64,000 nt of DNA from positions 1 to 64,000 of the forward strand of contig NZ_SWAR01000024.1 in the NCBI RefSeq assembly GCF_006386545.1. The letters are read 5' to 3'. Below the pieces are notes generated by a model. It saw nothing but the letters and a program-made list of their open reading frames with translations, was not told the origin of the DNA and did not search any database. The number at the start of each line of letters is the position of its first letter. The stretch's first letter is position 1. Positions 17,318 through 25,075 of the stretch are shown here, in pieces. The DNA comes from Methylibium rhizosphaerae (lineage in GTDB: Bacteria > Pseudomonadota > Gammaproteobacteria > Burkholderiales > Burkholderiaceae_C). The position numbers were made by a program, and so were the translations under genes.

Positions 17318-18153
17318 GGCGGGCCGCCGCGCCGGGCCGCCCCAAGCAAGGCCCGACCCTCCCGGAAGGTCGACTCGCCGTACGCGGCGATCGGGGTGTG
17401 GTCATCACCGATGCCGAGATCCACCAGCGCATCGTCGCCGCGGTGATGGACCACCGCCTCGCACCCGGCACGAAGCTGGTCGAAGACAAGCTGGGCCAGG
17501 CCTTCGGGGTGTCGCGCACGCGGGTGCGGCAGGTGCTGATCCGCCTGGCCAACGAACAGATCGTGACCCTGGCGCCGAACCGCGGCGCCTCGATCGCCCA
17601 GCCCAGCGTGCAGGAGTCGCGCGAGGTGTTCGAGGTGCGCCGCCTGGTCGAGCCGACGCTGCTGGCCCGGTTCATCGAACACGCGAGCGCCGGACAGCGC
17701 GCGGCCCTGGCGGCCAACATCGCCGGCGAAGAGGCGGCGCATGCCGCGGGCGACCGGCATGCGGCGATCCGCCTGTCCGGCGAATTCCACCTGCTCATCG
17801 CCGAAGGCGCGGGGCATCACACGCTGCAGCGGCTGATGCACGAGCTCGTGTCGCGCACGTCGCTCGTGCTCATGACCTACGGCGGTCCGCACGGACGTGC
17901 GCCGCTGCGCCGGCAGGGACCCTTGCGGGTGGACACGGCCTGCGGCTGCCACGATCACCGTGCGCTGCTCGCGGCCATCGAAGGGGGCCAGGCCGAAGCC
18001 GGGGCGCGGCTGATGCAGCAGCACCTCACCGCGCTCGAAGGCGACCTGCACTTCCACGGGCCCGGCGCACCGGTGGCCGACCTGGTGCAGCTGCTGTCGC
18101 CACCCGCGCTGCCGCCGCGCACGCGGCGGCGCACCGCGGCAGGCAGGGGCTGA
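17314..18153 (+). CDS. GntR-family transcriptional regulator (FCD-type)
   Basis: A 279-residue regulator. A winged helix at about residues 31-95 (ITDAEIHQRIVAAVMDHRL, LGQAFGVSRTRVRQVLIRLA) is followed by an all-helical FCD ligand-binding domain (EVFEVRRLVEPTLL, FHLLIAEGAGHHTL, CHDHRALLAAIEGG). The FCD His/Asp positions suggest a metal-bound small acid effector. The first ~20 residues are encoded by a copy of the dispersed repeat at 17321-17355, so the native start may be GTG 17398 instead. The ATGA overlap with the permease supports the listed start. It probably controls this transport operon through the sites at 12865-12896. Confidence 0.85.
   Translation: MRRAAAPGRPKQGPTLPEGRLAVRGDRGVVITDAEIHQRIVAAVMDHRLAPGTKLVEDKLGQAFGVSRTRVRQVLIRLANEQIVTLAPNRGASIAQPSVQESREVFEVRRLVEPTLLARFIEHASAGQRAALAANIAGEEAAHAAGDRHAAIRLSGEFHLLIAEGAGHHTLQRLMHELVSRTSLVLMTYGGPHGRAPLRRQGPLRVDTACGCHDHRALLAAIEGGQAEAGARLMQQHLTALEGDLHFHGPGAPVADLVQLLSPPALPPRTRRRTAAGRG
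17321..17355. repeat. GC-rich dispersed repeat, copy B
   Basis: Reverse-complement copy of 15392-15427 (35 of 36 positions, one base missing). The pair forms an inverted repeat around the two permease genes. This copy is read as protein at the N-terminus of the GntR regulator. Confidence 0.8.
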
Positions 18154-18160
18154 CGCCGGC

Positions 18161-18847
18161 ATGCCGCGCCTGCTGGTGCTCAACCCCAACACGTCGGCGG
18201 CGGTGACCGCGCGGCTCATGGCCGCGGTGCGCGGCGCCCTGCCGCCCGGCGATGCGGTGCAGGTATCGGCCGCGACCGCCCGTTTCGGCGCCGCCTACAT
18301 CGCGAGCGAGACGAGCTACGCGGTGGCAGCCCATGCGGTGCTCGACGCCTACGAGGCCGATGCGGCCGCCCACGGCGCGGCCGACGCGGTGCTGGTCGGC
18401 TGCTTCGGCGACCCCGGCGTGGCAGCGCTGCGCGAGGCGAGCGGGCGCCCGGTGATCGGCCTGGCCGAGGCGGCCCTGCGGGCCGCGCAGGCGCACGGCC
18501 CTTGCGTCATCGTGACCGGCGGCGCGGCCTGGGAGCCGATGCTGTGGCGCTTCGCGCGCGCCTGGCAGCTCGACGCTGCGGTGGCGGGCATCTACACCCT
18601 GCCCGACGACGGCGCAGCGCTCGCGGCGGCAGACGCGGCCGACACCGCGGCCGCGCTGCACGCGCTGGCGCAGCAGGCATTGCAGCGCCACCCGGAAGCG
18701 GCCCGTGTGGTGCTGGGCGGCGCCGGCCTGGCGGGGCTGGCAGGCGCGATGGGCAAAGGGCTTGCGGTGCCGGTGATCGACAGCGTGGCGGCCGGCGCGA
18801 CGGCAGCGTTGCGATTGCTGCGGGCCGACCAGGTCAACGCTCGCTGA
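18161..18847 (+). CDS. Asp/Glu/hydantoin racemase family protein with altered active site
   Basis: A 228-residue protein of the Asp/Glu/hydantoin racemase superfamily. The N-terminal NPNTSAAVTARL and VLVGCFGDPG (Cys81) match HyuE-type racemases. These enzymes use two Cys, one per proton face. The second is normally in a VLGCAG-type motif; here it reads VVLGGAGL, Gly at 187. One-base change (TGC to GGC) would explain it. The protein may lack racemase activity or act on another substrate. Last gene of the polyamine-type transport operon, 7 bp after the GntR gene, overlapping the convergent amidohydrolase gene by 14 bp. Confidence 0.82.
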   Translation: MPRLLVLNPNTSAAVTARLMAAVRGALPPGDAVQVSAATARFGAAYIASETSYAVAAHAVLDAYEADAAAHGAADAVLVGCFGDPGVAALREASGRPVIGLAEAALRAAQAHGPCVIVTGGAAWEPMLWRFARAWQLDAAVAGIYTLPDDGAALAAADAADTAAALHALAQQALQRHPEAARVVLGGAGLAGLAGAMGKGLAVPVIDSVAAGATAALRLLRADQVNAR

Positions 18848-19397
18848 ACACCACCTCCGCGGCCGCTGCCGTGCCGTTGCGGCGGCCCGGGTAGCTCAGC
18901 CACGTCATCGCGACGTTCAGCTCGCGCACCACGGTGTCGGCTTCGATCTTCGAGCCGTCGTCGAGCTCCATGGTGCCGGTGGTGTGCGCGTCCTTCAGCA
19001 GGGTGAGGTCGTAGCCGCGCTCCAGTGCAGCGTAGGCGGTGGCGCGGATGCACCAGTTGGTGGCCGCCCCGGCCAGCACGATGTGCGCAGCGCCCAGCCT
19101 CGCCAGCTCGGCCTCGAGGGGGGTCTCCTCGAAGGCCGAATTGAACTGCTTCTCGATGCGCACCTCCGCGTCGCCCGGCACCAGCTCGGGCACCCATTGC
19201 CACGCCGGGCTGCCGTGGGGCAGGTCGGCGTCGGCATGCTGGACCCAGATCACCGGCACGCCCGCGGCGCGGGCGCGCTCGACCGCAAGGGCCACGTTGG
19301 CCACCACGCGTGAGGCGTCCCACGCCTCCTGCACGACCCCCACCTGCACGTCCACCACCAGCAGGACGCGCCGGCTGCCCCCTCGAACCGTTGCCAT
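18834..19397 (-). CDS. Isochorismatase-like cysteine hydrolase
   Basis: A 187-residue hydrolase with the full Asp-Lys-Cys catalytic set: Asp16 in VVDVQ, Lys83 in RIEKQFNSAF and Cys116 in ATNWCIRATA. The family includes isochorismatases, nicotinamidases, N-carbamoylsarcosine amidohydrolase and ureidoacrylate hydrolase. Beside a racemase-like gene and amine-type importers, an amidohydrolase role on a carbamoyl or amide compound is the more likely reading. ATG 19397 begins at a conventional N-terminus. The 3' end overlaps the convergent racemase-like gene by 14 bp. Confidence 0.85.
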   Translation of the reverse strand: MATVRGGSRRVLLVVDVQVGVVQEAWDASRVVANVALAVERARAAGVPVIWVQHADADLPHGSPAWQWVPELVPGDAEVRIEKQFNSAFEETPLEAELARLGAAHIVLAGAATNWCIRATAYAALERGYDLTLLKDAHTTGTMELDDGSKIEADTVVRELNVAMTWLSYPGRRNGTAAAAEVVFSER

Positions 19398-19416
19398 GTG
19401 TGCTCCCTGTGTCGGC

Positions 19417-20253
19417 TCAGCCCGCGTCGGCAAGCCGCTCCATCGCCTGCGTGACCGCGTTCCGCAGTTGCGCGGGCTCCATGCCGCCGCCACGCGCCAG
19501 CGCCTCGAACGCCACGCCTTCGAGCGCCTCGGTGCCCTGCGCAGGGTTCTCCAGCTGACCGTCCACCACGGCGCCGAGCGCCAGCAGCTGGTGCACCGCC
19601 GGCGAAGCCTGCCCCGGCCAGCCGCCCGCCGGCAGCGGCCGCAGCAGCACCGCTTCGGCCACTTCGCTTGCCACCCCCCAGGCATGGCAGAGCGCGGCAC
19701 CGAGCGCCGCATGGCTCACGCCGAAGGCCTCGATCTCGGCGGCCAGACGTTCCGGGCTGCCCTGCGCCGTGGTGGCCGCCAGCGCGGCATAGCGGGTGGG
19801 GTCGTGGGCATACAGCACGGCCTGCCCGCTTTCGGCGAACAGACCGGCGGTGTGGGCCAGCCAGGGGTCGATGTCGAGCTGCGCGGCGGCACGGCCCATC
19901 ACCAGCCCGCGCTGGCCGGCGCGCTGCCACAGCGCGTCGAGCAGCGGCCCGGGCGGAAACGCCGCCCGCAGGCCCATCTCGAAGGTGATGGCCGAGACCT
20001 CGCGCGTGCCGAGGTAGCGCACCGCATCGCGCACGGTTTCCACGCGGCGCAGCAGGCCGAACATGGCGGTGTTGACCGCGCGCACCACCGCCGATGCCAG
20101 CGCCATGTCGCCCTCGATGAGTCCGGCGATGGCCTGGGTGTTGGCGCCTTCATCGTTCATGAGCAGCGACAGCTGCACGAGCACCTGCGGGCAGGCGGGG
20201 ATGTCGGTGTCGAGCGAACGCAGCGCAGGATCGATGGGCATGGTGATGCGCAT
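19417..20253 (-). CDS. HDOD domain signalling protein
   Basis: A 278-residue stand-alone HDOD protein. It opens with LDTDIPACPQVLVQLSLLMND and shows the core IEGDMALASAVVRAVNTAMFG, ETVRDAVRYLGTREV and a final HAALGAALCHAWGV. HDOD proteins are catalytically silent relatives of HD hydrolases that act in signalling, often linked to cyclic di-GMP, motility or stress. ATG 20253 is preferred; a TTG at 20262 would add three residues. No GGDEF or EAL domain is fused to it. Confidence 0.85.
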   Translation of the reverse strand: MRITMPIDPALRSLDTDIPACPQVLVQLSLLMNDEGANTQAIAGLIEGDMALASAVVRAVNTAMFGLLRRVETVRDAVRYLGTREVSAITFEMGLRAAFPPGPLLDALWQRAGQRGLVMGRAAAQLDIDPWLAHTAGLFAESGQAVLYAHDPTRYAALAATTAQGSPERLAAEIEAFGVSHAALGAALCHAWGVASEVAEAVLLRPLPAGGWPGQASPAVHQLLALGAVVDGQLENPAQGTEALEGVAFEALARGGGMEPAQLRNAVTQAMERLADAG

Positions 20254-20344
20254 CGTACTCAACGGCCCCGCACTTGTGGGGCCGTTCTGCTCCTCCGGGT
20301 GCCGGCGGCGGGTTCCGCACCCGAAGCGGCGGGCGCCGGGGCGA

Positions 20345-20860
20345 TCAGTGGTGGCGGCTCGCCCGCGATTCGCTGCCGCCGCTCTTCACGCTGCCCCCGT
20401 TGCGCGCACCGGTGTTGCCGGTGGTGGAACGGTCGGGCTCCGAAGGCGACGAGATGCTTTCGAGCGTGTGGCCGACCTCCTGGCCGTCCGCATGCCGCGT
20501 GGCCAGGTCGCCGAGCGACACGATGCCCACCAGCCGCTGCTGCCGGTCCACCACCGGCATGCGGCGGATCTGCACGTCGCCCATCTGCTGCATCACCTCG
20601 TCGACCTGCTGGTCCTCGAAGCACCAGCGCACCTGCTCGGTCATCACCTCCTTGATCGGCGACGCGCCGTCCATGCCGCCAGCCACGGCCCGCACCGTGA
20701 TGTCCCGGTCGGTCAGCATGCCCACCAGCTTGCCGCCCTCGCAGACCGGCACCGCGCCGACATTGAGCTCGTCCATCGCCTGCGCGGCGCGCTGCAGGGT
20801 GTCCTGCGGCGACAGCACACGCACGTCACGGGTCATCACTTCGGAAATTCGTTGTCGCAT
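20345..20860 (-). CDS. Tandem CBS-domain protein
   Basis: A 171-residue protein with two CBS motifs forming one Bateman module. Motif 1 is VMTRDVRVLSPQDTLQRAAQ to GMLTDRDITVRAV; motif 2 is VMTEQVRWCFEDQQVDEVMQ to GIVSLGDLATRH. Such modules bind adenine nucleotides or SAM and sense energy state. A low-complexity Ser/Gly tail (about 140-171) follows. AGGAGA lies 6 nt before ATG 20860. No partner domain is fused, so it probably regulates another protein. Confidence 0.88.
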   Translation of the reverse strand: MRQRISEVMTRDVRVLSPQDTLQRAAQAMDELNVGAVPVCEGGKLVGMLTDRDITVRAVAGGMDGASPIKEVMTEQVRWCFEDQQVDEVMQQMGDVQIRRMPVVDRQQRLVGIVSLGDLATRHADGQEVGHTLESISSPSEPDRSTTGNTGARNGGSVKSGGSESRASRHH

Positions 20861-21064
20861 GGGGGTCTCCTTCAACGGTTGGTGAGAGGTTTGCCAATCC
20901 CCCGGCGCAAACGGTGTGCCCAGCCCGTGAAGCGCTTCACGACAGGCGCAGGCGGCGCAGGCAGTCGCCGCCTGGCGACGCCGCTTGCCACGGACCTGCA
21001 ACGACCGCTGCCGCAAAAAATGCCGGTGGCGACGGACAATGCGGGGCTCGAAGAGTGAGTCGTG

Positions 21065-22120
21065 ATGCGCATCGAACAGATCCGCCAGCGCCTGCAGGCG
21101 CTCGGTGCCAAGCCCTGCCATGAGGAACGCGTGCTGCGCCAGTGGGCCAACGCCCTGCCGGCAGGCCACGGCCGGCGCGGCCGTGGCCACCTGCTGCCCG
21201 CCGAGCTGAGCGACGCGCTGCCCGCGCTCGGCGACGAGCTGGCCGCGCTGGCGCGGCTGCAGTCCGAACACCCGGGCGAGGACGGCTCGGCCCGCCTGCT
21301 GGTGGCGCTGGCCGACGGCCAGACGGTCGAGAGCGTGCTGCTGCCCCGCGACGGCCTGTGCGTGTCCACGCAGGCTGGTTGCGCGGTCGGCTGCGTGTTC
21401 TGCATGACCGGCCGCGATGGCCTGCTGCGCCAGCTCGGCAGCGCCGAGATCGTGGCGCAGGTGGTGCTGGCGCGCACGAAGCGCGCCGTGAAGAAGGTGG
21501 TGTTCATGGGCATGGGCGAGCCCTCGCACAACCTCGACAACGTGCTCGAGGCGATCGACCTGCTGGGCACGGCCGGCGGCATCGGCCACAAGAACCTGGT
21601 GTTCTCCACCGTGGGCGATGCGCGCGTGTTCGAGCGCCTGCCGCAGGGCCGGGTGAAGCCGGCTCTGGCGCTGTCGCTGCACTCCACCCGGGCCGAGCTG
21701 CGGGCCCGGCTCATGCCGCGCGCACCGCGCATCGACCCGGCCGAGCTGGTGGAGCAGGGCGAGCGTTACGCCCGAGCGACCGGCTACCCGATCCAGTACC
21801 AGTGGACGCTGCTCGAAGGCATCAACGACAGCACCGAGGAGCTCGACGGCATCGTCGCGCTGCTCAAGGGGCGCTACGCGATCATGAACATGATCCCGTA
21901 CAACGCGGTGCCGGACCTGCCGTACCGGCGCCCGTCATGGGAGCGCGCGGCCGAGATGGCGCGCTACCTGCACCGCCGCGGCGTGCTGACCAAGCTGCGC
22001 CATTCGGCCGGGCAGGACGTGGAGGGCGGGTGCGGGCAGTTGCGGGCGCGGGTGCTGGCGGAAGGACACGCGGCCGGAGCGCCGGTGAAGGTGGTGGCGC
22101 TCAAGCCCGCAGGCTTCTAA
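21065..22120 (+). CDS. RlmN-like radical SAM RNA methyltransferase
   Basis: A 351-residue enzyme of the RlmN/Cfr family, which methylates an adenine C2 or C8 in RNA using two SAM molecules. The iron-sulfur cluster Cys are in GCAVGCVFC (Cys106, 110, 113). The family's VFMGMGEP motif, LSLHSTRAELRARLMP, and the resolving Cys near the C-terminus (EGGCGQLR) are present. It is somewhat shorter than classical RlmN and differs around the cluster (VSTQAGCAVGCVFCMTG rather than SSQVGCALNCSFC), so it may be a paralogue with another target. A GTG 3 nt upstream is an alternative start. Confidence 0.86.
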   Translation: MRIEQIRQRLQALGAKPCHEERVLRQWANALPAGHGRRGRGHLLPAELSDALPALGDELAALARLQSEHPGEDGSARLLVALADGQTVESVLLPRDGLCVSTQAGCAVGCVFCMTGRDGLLRQLGSAEIVAQVVLARTKRAVKKVVFMGMGEPSHNLDNVLEAIDLLGTAGGIGHKNLVFSTVGDARVFERLPQGRVKPALALSLHSTRAELRARLMPRAPRIDPAELVEQGERYARATGYPIQYQWTLLEGINDSTEELDGIVALLKGRYAIMNMIPYNAVPDLPYRRPSWERAAEMARYLHRRGVLTKLRHSAGQDVEGGCGQLRARVLAEGHAAGAPVKVVALKPAGF

Positions 22121-22575
22121 CCTCGTTTGCGCCGCGGCGGTGCCTTGTGCGGGCCGGCATCGAGCACGTTGCGCAGCGCCTTGCCGCGCTCGGTGCGATA
22201 GACGCCGAAGTCACGCCGATCCAGCGTCGCGATGTCGAGCACGCCCTGCGACTCGGCCAGCCAGACCAGCGTTGCATCGGCCAGGTCCATCGGCAGATCG
22301 GCGTACTTGTCCATGCGGTCGGCCAAGCCGATCAGAACCGCCGCCGGCACCTCCACGACCGTGAGCCCGCCCGAGCCCGCCCACCGAAGGAAGTTCGCCA
22401 CCATGCGCTCCGGCACGAGATGGCACACCTCGGTGAGCACCGGCCATGTGCAGAGCAGTTCGCCGGTGAAACCCTCGAAGAACTCACGCACCCGTTCGTG
22501 ATGGGCATCGGCTGCATCGAGCCAAGCAACCAGCGGGCCGGTATCGACCAGGAGACGGGAGGGAATACGCGCCAC
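22117..22575 (-). CDS. vapC: VapC-type PIN domain toxin
   Basis: A 152-residue PIN ribonuclease, the toxin of a VapBC pair. Acidic active-site residues are visible: Asp11 (LVDTGPL), Glu49 (VLTEV), Asp97/Asp100 (MDLADATLV) and Asp119 (TLDRRDF). Start GTG 22575 follows the antitoxin stop by one base, suiting translational coupling; a TTG at 22605 is an alternative. VapC proteins cut tRNA or rRNA. Its 3' end overlaps the RlmN-like gene by 4 bp in convergent orientation. Confidence 0.85.
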   Translation of the reverse strand: MARIPSRLLVDTGPLVAWLDAADAHHERVREFFEGFTGELLCTWPVLTEVCHLVPERMVANFLRWAGSGGLTVVEVPAAVLIGLADRMDKYADLPMDLADATLVWLAESQGVLDIATLDRRDFGVYRTERGKALRNVLDAGPHKAPPRRKRG

Positions 22576-22576
22576 C

Positions 22577-22888
22577 TCAGCGCGCCGCAGGGCCGCGGCG
22601 GCCAACGGCCGTCCCCTGCGCAGGCGGCATCGCGTCGCGCTTCTGCCGTGCGAGCAGCCGCTCTTTCACGCGCTTCGAATGCATCTCGCCCAGGTCGCGC
22701 TCGGCGCTGCGGAAGCCGCCAATGAGCCCAAGCTGCGCGGCGAGCTCCGCCGGAGTAGGCCGATGCGACTCGGCCAGGTGCTCGATGGCCGCCTTGAGAG
22801 CACTTGTCTGGGTCAGGCCATGGCGCTCGCAATAGGCCGACAACACAGCGTCGGTGTGATCGTCGAGTCGGACGGAGATCGTTCGCAT
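22577..22888 (-). CDS. vapB: VapB-type ribbon-helix-helix antitoxin
   Basis: A 103-residue antitoxin. The N-terminal ISVRLDDHTDAVLSAYCERH is a ribbon-helix-helix DNA-binding fold, and the rest (about 50-103) is a charged, probably disordered tail that would block VapC. GAGG lies 7-8 nt before ATG 22888. A perfect inverted repeat just upstream (22901-22923) is a fitting operator for autoregulation. Confidence 0.85.
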   Translation of the reverse strand: MRTISVRLDDHTDAVLSAYCERHGLTQTSALKAAIEHLAESHRPTPAELAAQLGLIGGFRSAERDLGEMHSKRVKERLLARQKRDAMPPAQGTAVGRRGPAAR

Positions 22889-22900
22889 GGGCAGAACCTC

Positions 22901-22923
22901 GTGTATTACACGCGATAATACAC
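22901..22923 (-). promoter_or_regulatory. VapB operator-like inverted repeat
   Basis: GTGTATTA (22901-22908) and TAATACAC (22916-22923) are perfect 8-bp arms with a 7-bp spacer, 12 bp upstream of the vapB start. A TATTAT -10-like hexamer overlaps the distal arm on the minus strand, so VapB binding would block the promoter. Confidence 0.75.
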
Positions 22924-22973
22924 ACGCACCATCGAACGGGCAACCGTGCCGTCTCGGCAGCCGGCACTCGCCG

Positions 22974-23432
22974 CTACTGCGGCCGCCGCCGGAACATCCC
23001 CCAGCCTTCCATGCTGAGTACCGCCTCGTTGCGCTGGTTGAGGGCCTCCCAGCGCGAGCGCACGAGGCCCACGGTCGGCCGGCTGTTCATCACGCGGGCC
23101 TCGAGCACTTCCATGCGCACCGACAGCGTGTCGCCCACCAGCACCGGCTTCAGCCAGCGGATGTTCTCGAGGCCGGGAGAGCCCAGGCTCGCCGAGTCGA
23201 GCAGGTAGGCGTCGCACATCATGCGCATCACCAGCGAGCAGGTGTGCCAGCCGCTGGCGGCCAGCGCGCCGAACAGCGACTGCCGGGCCACCTCCTCGTC
23301 CAGGTGAAACGGCTGCGGGTCGAACTCGCTCGCGAAGCGCACGATCTCGTCCCGGGTGAGGGTGTGCCCGCCGAATTCATGCGCGCTGCCGACCTCGAAG
23401 TCCTCCCACCACAGCTTCGGCCCGGCACTCAT
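22974..23432 (-). CDS. MaoC-family dehydratase
   Basis: A 152-residue hot-dog fold hydratase of the MaoC type. The hydratase signature is visible as FASEFDPQPFHLDEEVARQS, with the catalytic Asp/His pair, followed by FGALAASGWHTCSLVMRMM. It would add water to a 2-enoyl-CoA-type substrate; the true substrate is unknown. Its ATG overlaps the TGA of the upstream thioredoxin-like gene (23429-23432), so the two are co-translated. Confidence 0.87.
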   Translation of the reverse strand: MSAGPKLWWEDFEVGSAHEFGGHTLTRDEIVRFASEFDPQPFHLDEEVARQSLFGALAASGWHTCSLVMRMMCDAYLLDSASLGSPGLENIRWLKPVLVGDTLSVRMEVLEARVMNSRPTVGLVRSRWEALNQRNEAVLSMEGWGMFRRRPQ

Positions 23433-25024
23433 GCGCTGGCCCCCTTCGCGGCGGCCTTCTCCGGCTTGAGCAACCCTTCGCAGGTGGCGCGCTGCGGGTC
23501 GCCCTTTCCGAGCTTGCGGCACAGCGCGTCGAGCTGCCCTTGCAGGCGCCTGAGGCTGGCCGCGTGGCTGCCGTCGGCATTCCAGGCCACGAGCTTGCGG
23601 CCCACCCGCTGCAGCGCCTTGGCATTGCGCTCATGGAAGGCGCCTTGCTGCTGGCCGGCTTCGGCGAACAGCTGGCCGGCGATGCGCTCGATGCGCTGCC
23701 CGTCCTGAGGCGCCAGGTCGACCAGGGCGTCGAGGTAGCTGGCGCCCCATTGCAGCCGTGTGGCCGGGCCTTCGCTCGTGTCGAAGGCCTGCCCGTACCA
23801 GCGCAGGGCTTCGTCCTTCCTGCCGAGCTTGCGGGCATTGCCGCCGAGCTGGCTCATCAGGTAGTAGGGCGAGTGGCTGCGGGCGACGCCGGCCTTCAGC
23901 AGGGCATCGGACTCGTCCCACAGGCCGGCGCGGCCGAGCAGGTAGCCGGCGGAGGTGATGACCGCCTGGCGTTCGTAGCCATCGGTGATCTCGCGGTCGG
24001 CGCGTGCCACCTGTGCCCGCACGTCGGCCAGCAAGGGCTCGGGCAGGCGGGGGTGGAGTTCCTGGCGCGGCAGCTCGATGCGCGCGAGTTCCACGCGGGC
24101 GATGCTGGCGCTCATGCGGTCGGCGCGCGACAGCGTGGCATCGGCCTCGAAACGCCGCAGCGCGGCGTCGAACGCATTGCGCAAGGCCTGGTTCGCAGCG
24201 GCGTCCGGGCTGGCCAGTGCCAGCACGAGGCGGCGGGTGTTGTTGCTCAGCACGTCCATCTGCGCACGGGCGGCCGCCGGGTCGGCCAGCAGCTGCAGCA
24301 CCCGTTCACGCAAGGCCGCCTCGGGCTTGAACGCCGGCGGCTTGCCCTCTTCGCCGGCCGCCAGCGCCTTCAGCCACAGGCGGGTGGAGGTTTCCGCGTC
24401 ACCGGCCGCAGCCGCGGCGGCCAGCTTCGCCAGTGCCGGCTGCAGCTCGGCCTGCGGGAGCAGCCTCTCTTCGTCGGTTTCCCAGGAATAGAAGGCGAGC
24501 AGGCGCCATTCGTTGGCGCCGATCGGCTTGCCGGCGCGGGCATCGGCCAGCACCGCCTTGACCGGCCGGCCGCCGGCCAGGCCCAGCTGCAGCAGCTCCA
24601 TCACCTGGGGGGCATCCACCTCGCCGGGCAGGCGGGTGATCTCGGTGCCGGCCGGCGACATGAGCACCAGCGTCGGGTAGCCGCTCACCTTGAAGCGCGC
24701 GCCCAGCTTCTGCGCGCCGGGCTGGTCGCCGTCGACATGGATCGCGACGAAGGCGCGCGACTGCGCGATGAAGTCCTGCCGGTTGAACAGCGTGGCCTTG
24801 AGCTGGTTGCACGGCGGACACCACCTGGCGCCCCAGTACAGCAGCACCGGCTTGCGTTCGTTGCGGGCCAGCGTGAAGGCGCGCTCGATGTCGGCATCGG
24901 TTGCGGCGTTTCGCCAGGCCACGCCGGCCGAAGGCGCGGCCGCGTGCAGTGGCGGCAGCGCCGCCGTCGCGAGCAGCACCGCCAGGGTGAGGCGGCGTGC
25001 CGAGGTGAACCATGAGGTGTTCAT
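23429..25024 (-). CDS. Exported thioredoxin-fold protein with helical repeat tail
   Basis: A 531-residue periplasmic protein. The signal peptide ends near PPLHAAAPS. A thioredoxin domain (about 40-150) carries the redox motif WCPPC (Cys69-Cys72) and the cis-Pro SGYPTLVL. The remaining ~380 residues are helical, with TPR-like pairs in the last third (AGVARSHSPYYLMSQLGGNA, KDEALRWYGQAFD). This is a DsbD/thiol-reductase-like arrangement without membrane helices. Translationally coupled to the MaoC dehydratase gene, which is an odd pairing. Confidence 0.8.
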   Translation of the reverse strand: MNTSWFTSARRLTLAVLLATAALPPLHAAAPSAGVAWRNAATDADIERAFTLARNERKPVLLYWGARWCPPCNQLKATLFNRQDFIAQSRAFVAIHVDGDQPGAQKLGARFKVSGYPTLVLMSPAGTEITRLPGEVDAPQVMELLQLGLAGGRPVKAVLADARAGKPIGANEWRLLAFYSWETDEERLLPQAELQPALAKLAAAAAAGDAETSTRLWLKALAAGEEGKPPAFKPEAALRERVLQLLADPAAARAQMDVLSNNTRRLVLALASPDAAANQALRNAFDAALRRFEADATLSRADRMSASIARVELARIELPRQELHPRLPEPLLADVRAQVARADREITDGYERQAVITSAGYLLGRAGLWDESDALLKAGVARSHSPYYLMSQLGGNARKLGRKDEALRWYGQAFDTSEGPATRLQWGASYLDALVDLAPQDGQRIERIAGQLFAEAGQQQGAFHERNAKALQRVGRKLVAWNADGSHAASLRRLQGQLDALCRKLGKGDPQRATCEGLLKPEKAAAKGASA

Positions 25025-25075
25025 GTTTCAGTGACGGAAGTCCACGGTGGGGCGATTGTGGGGCGGCGCAACCGG

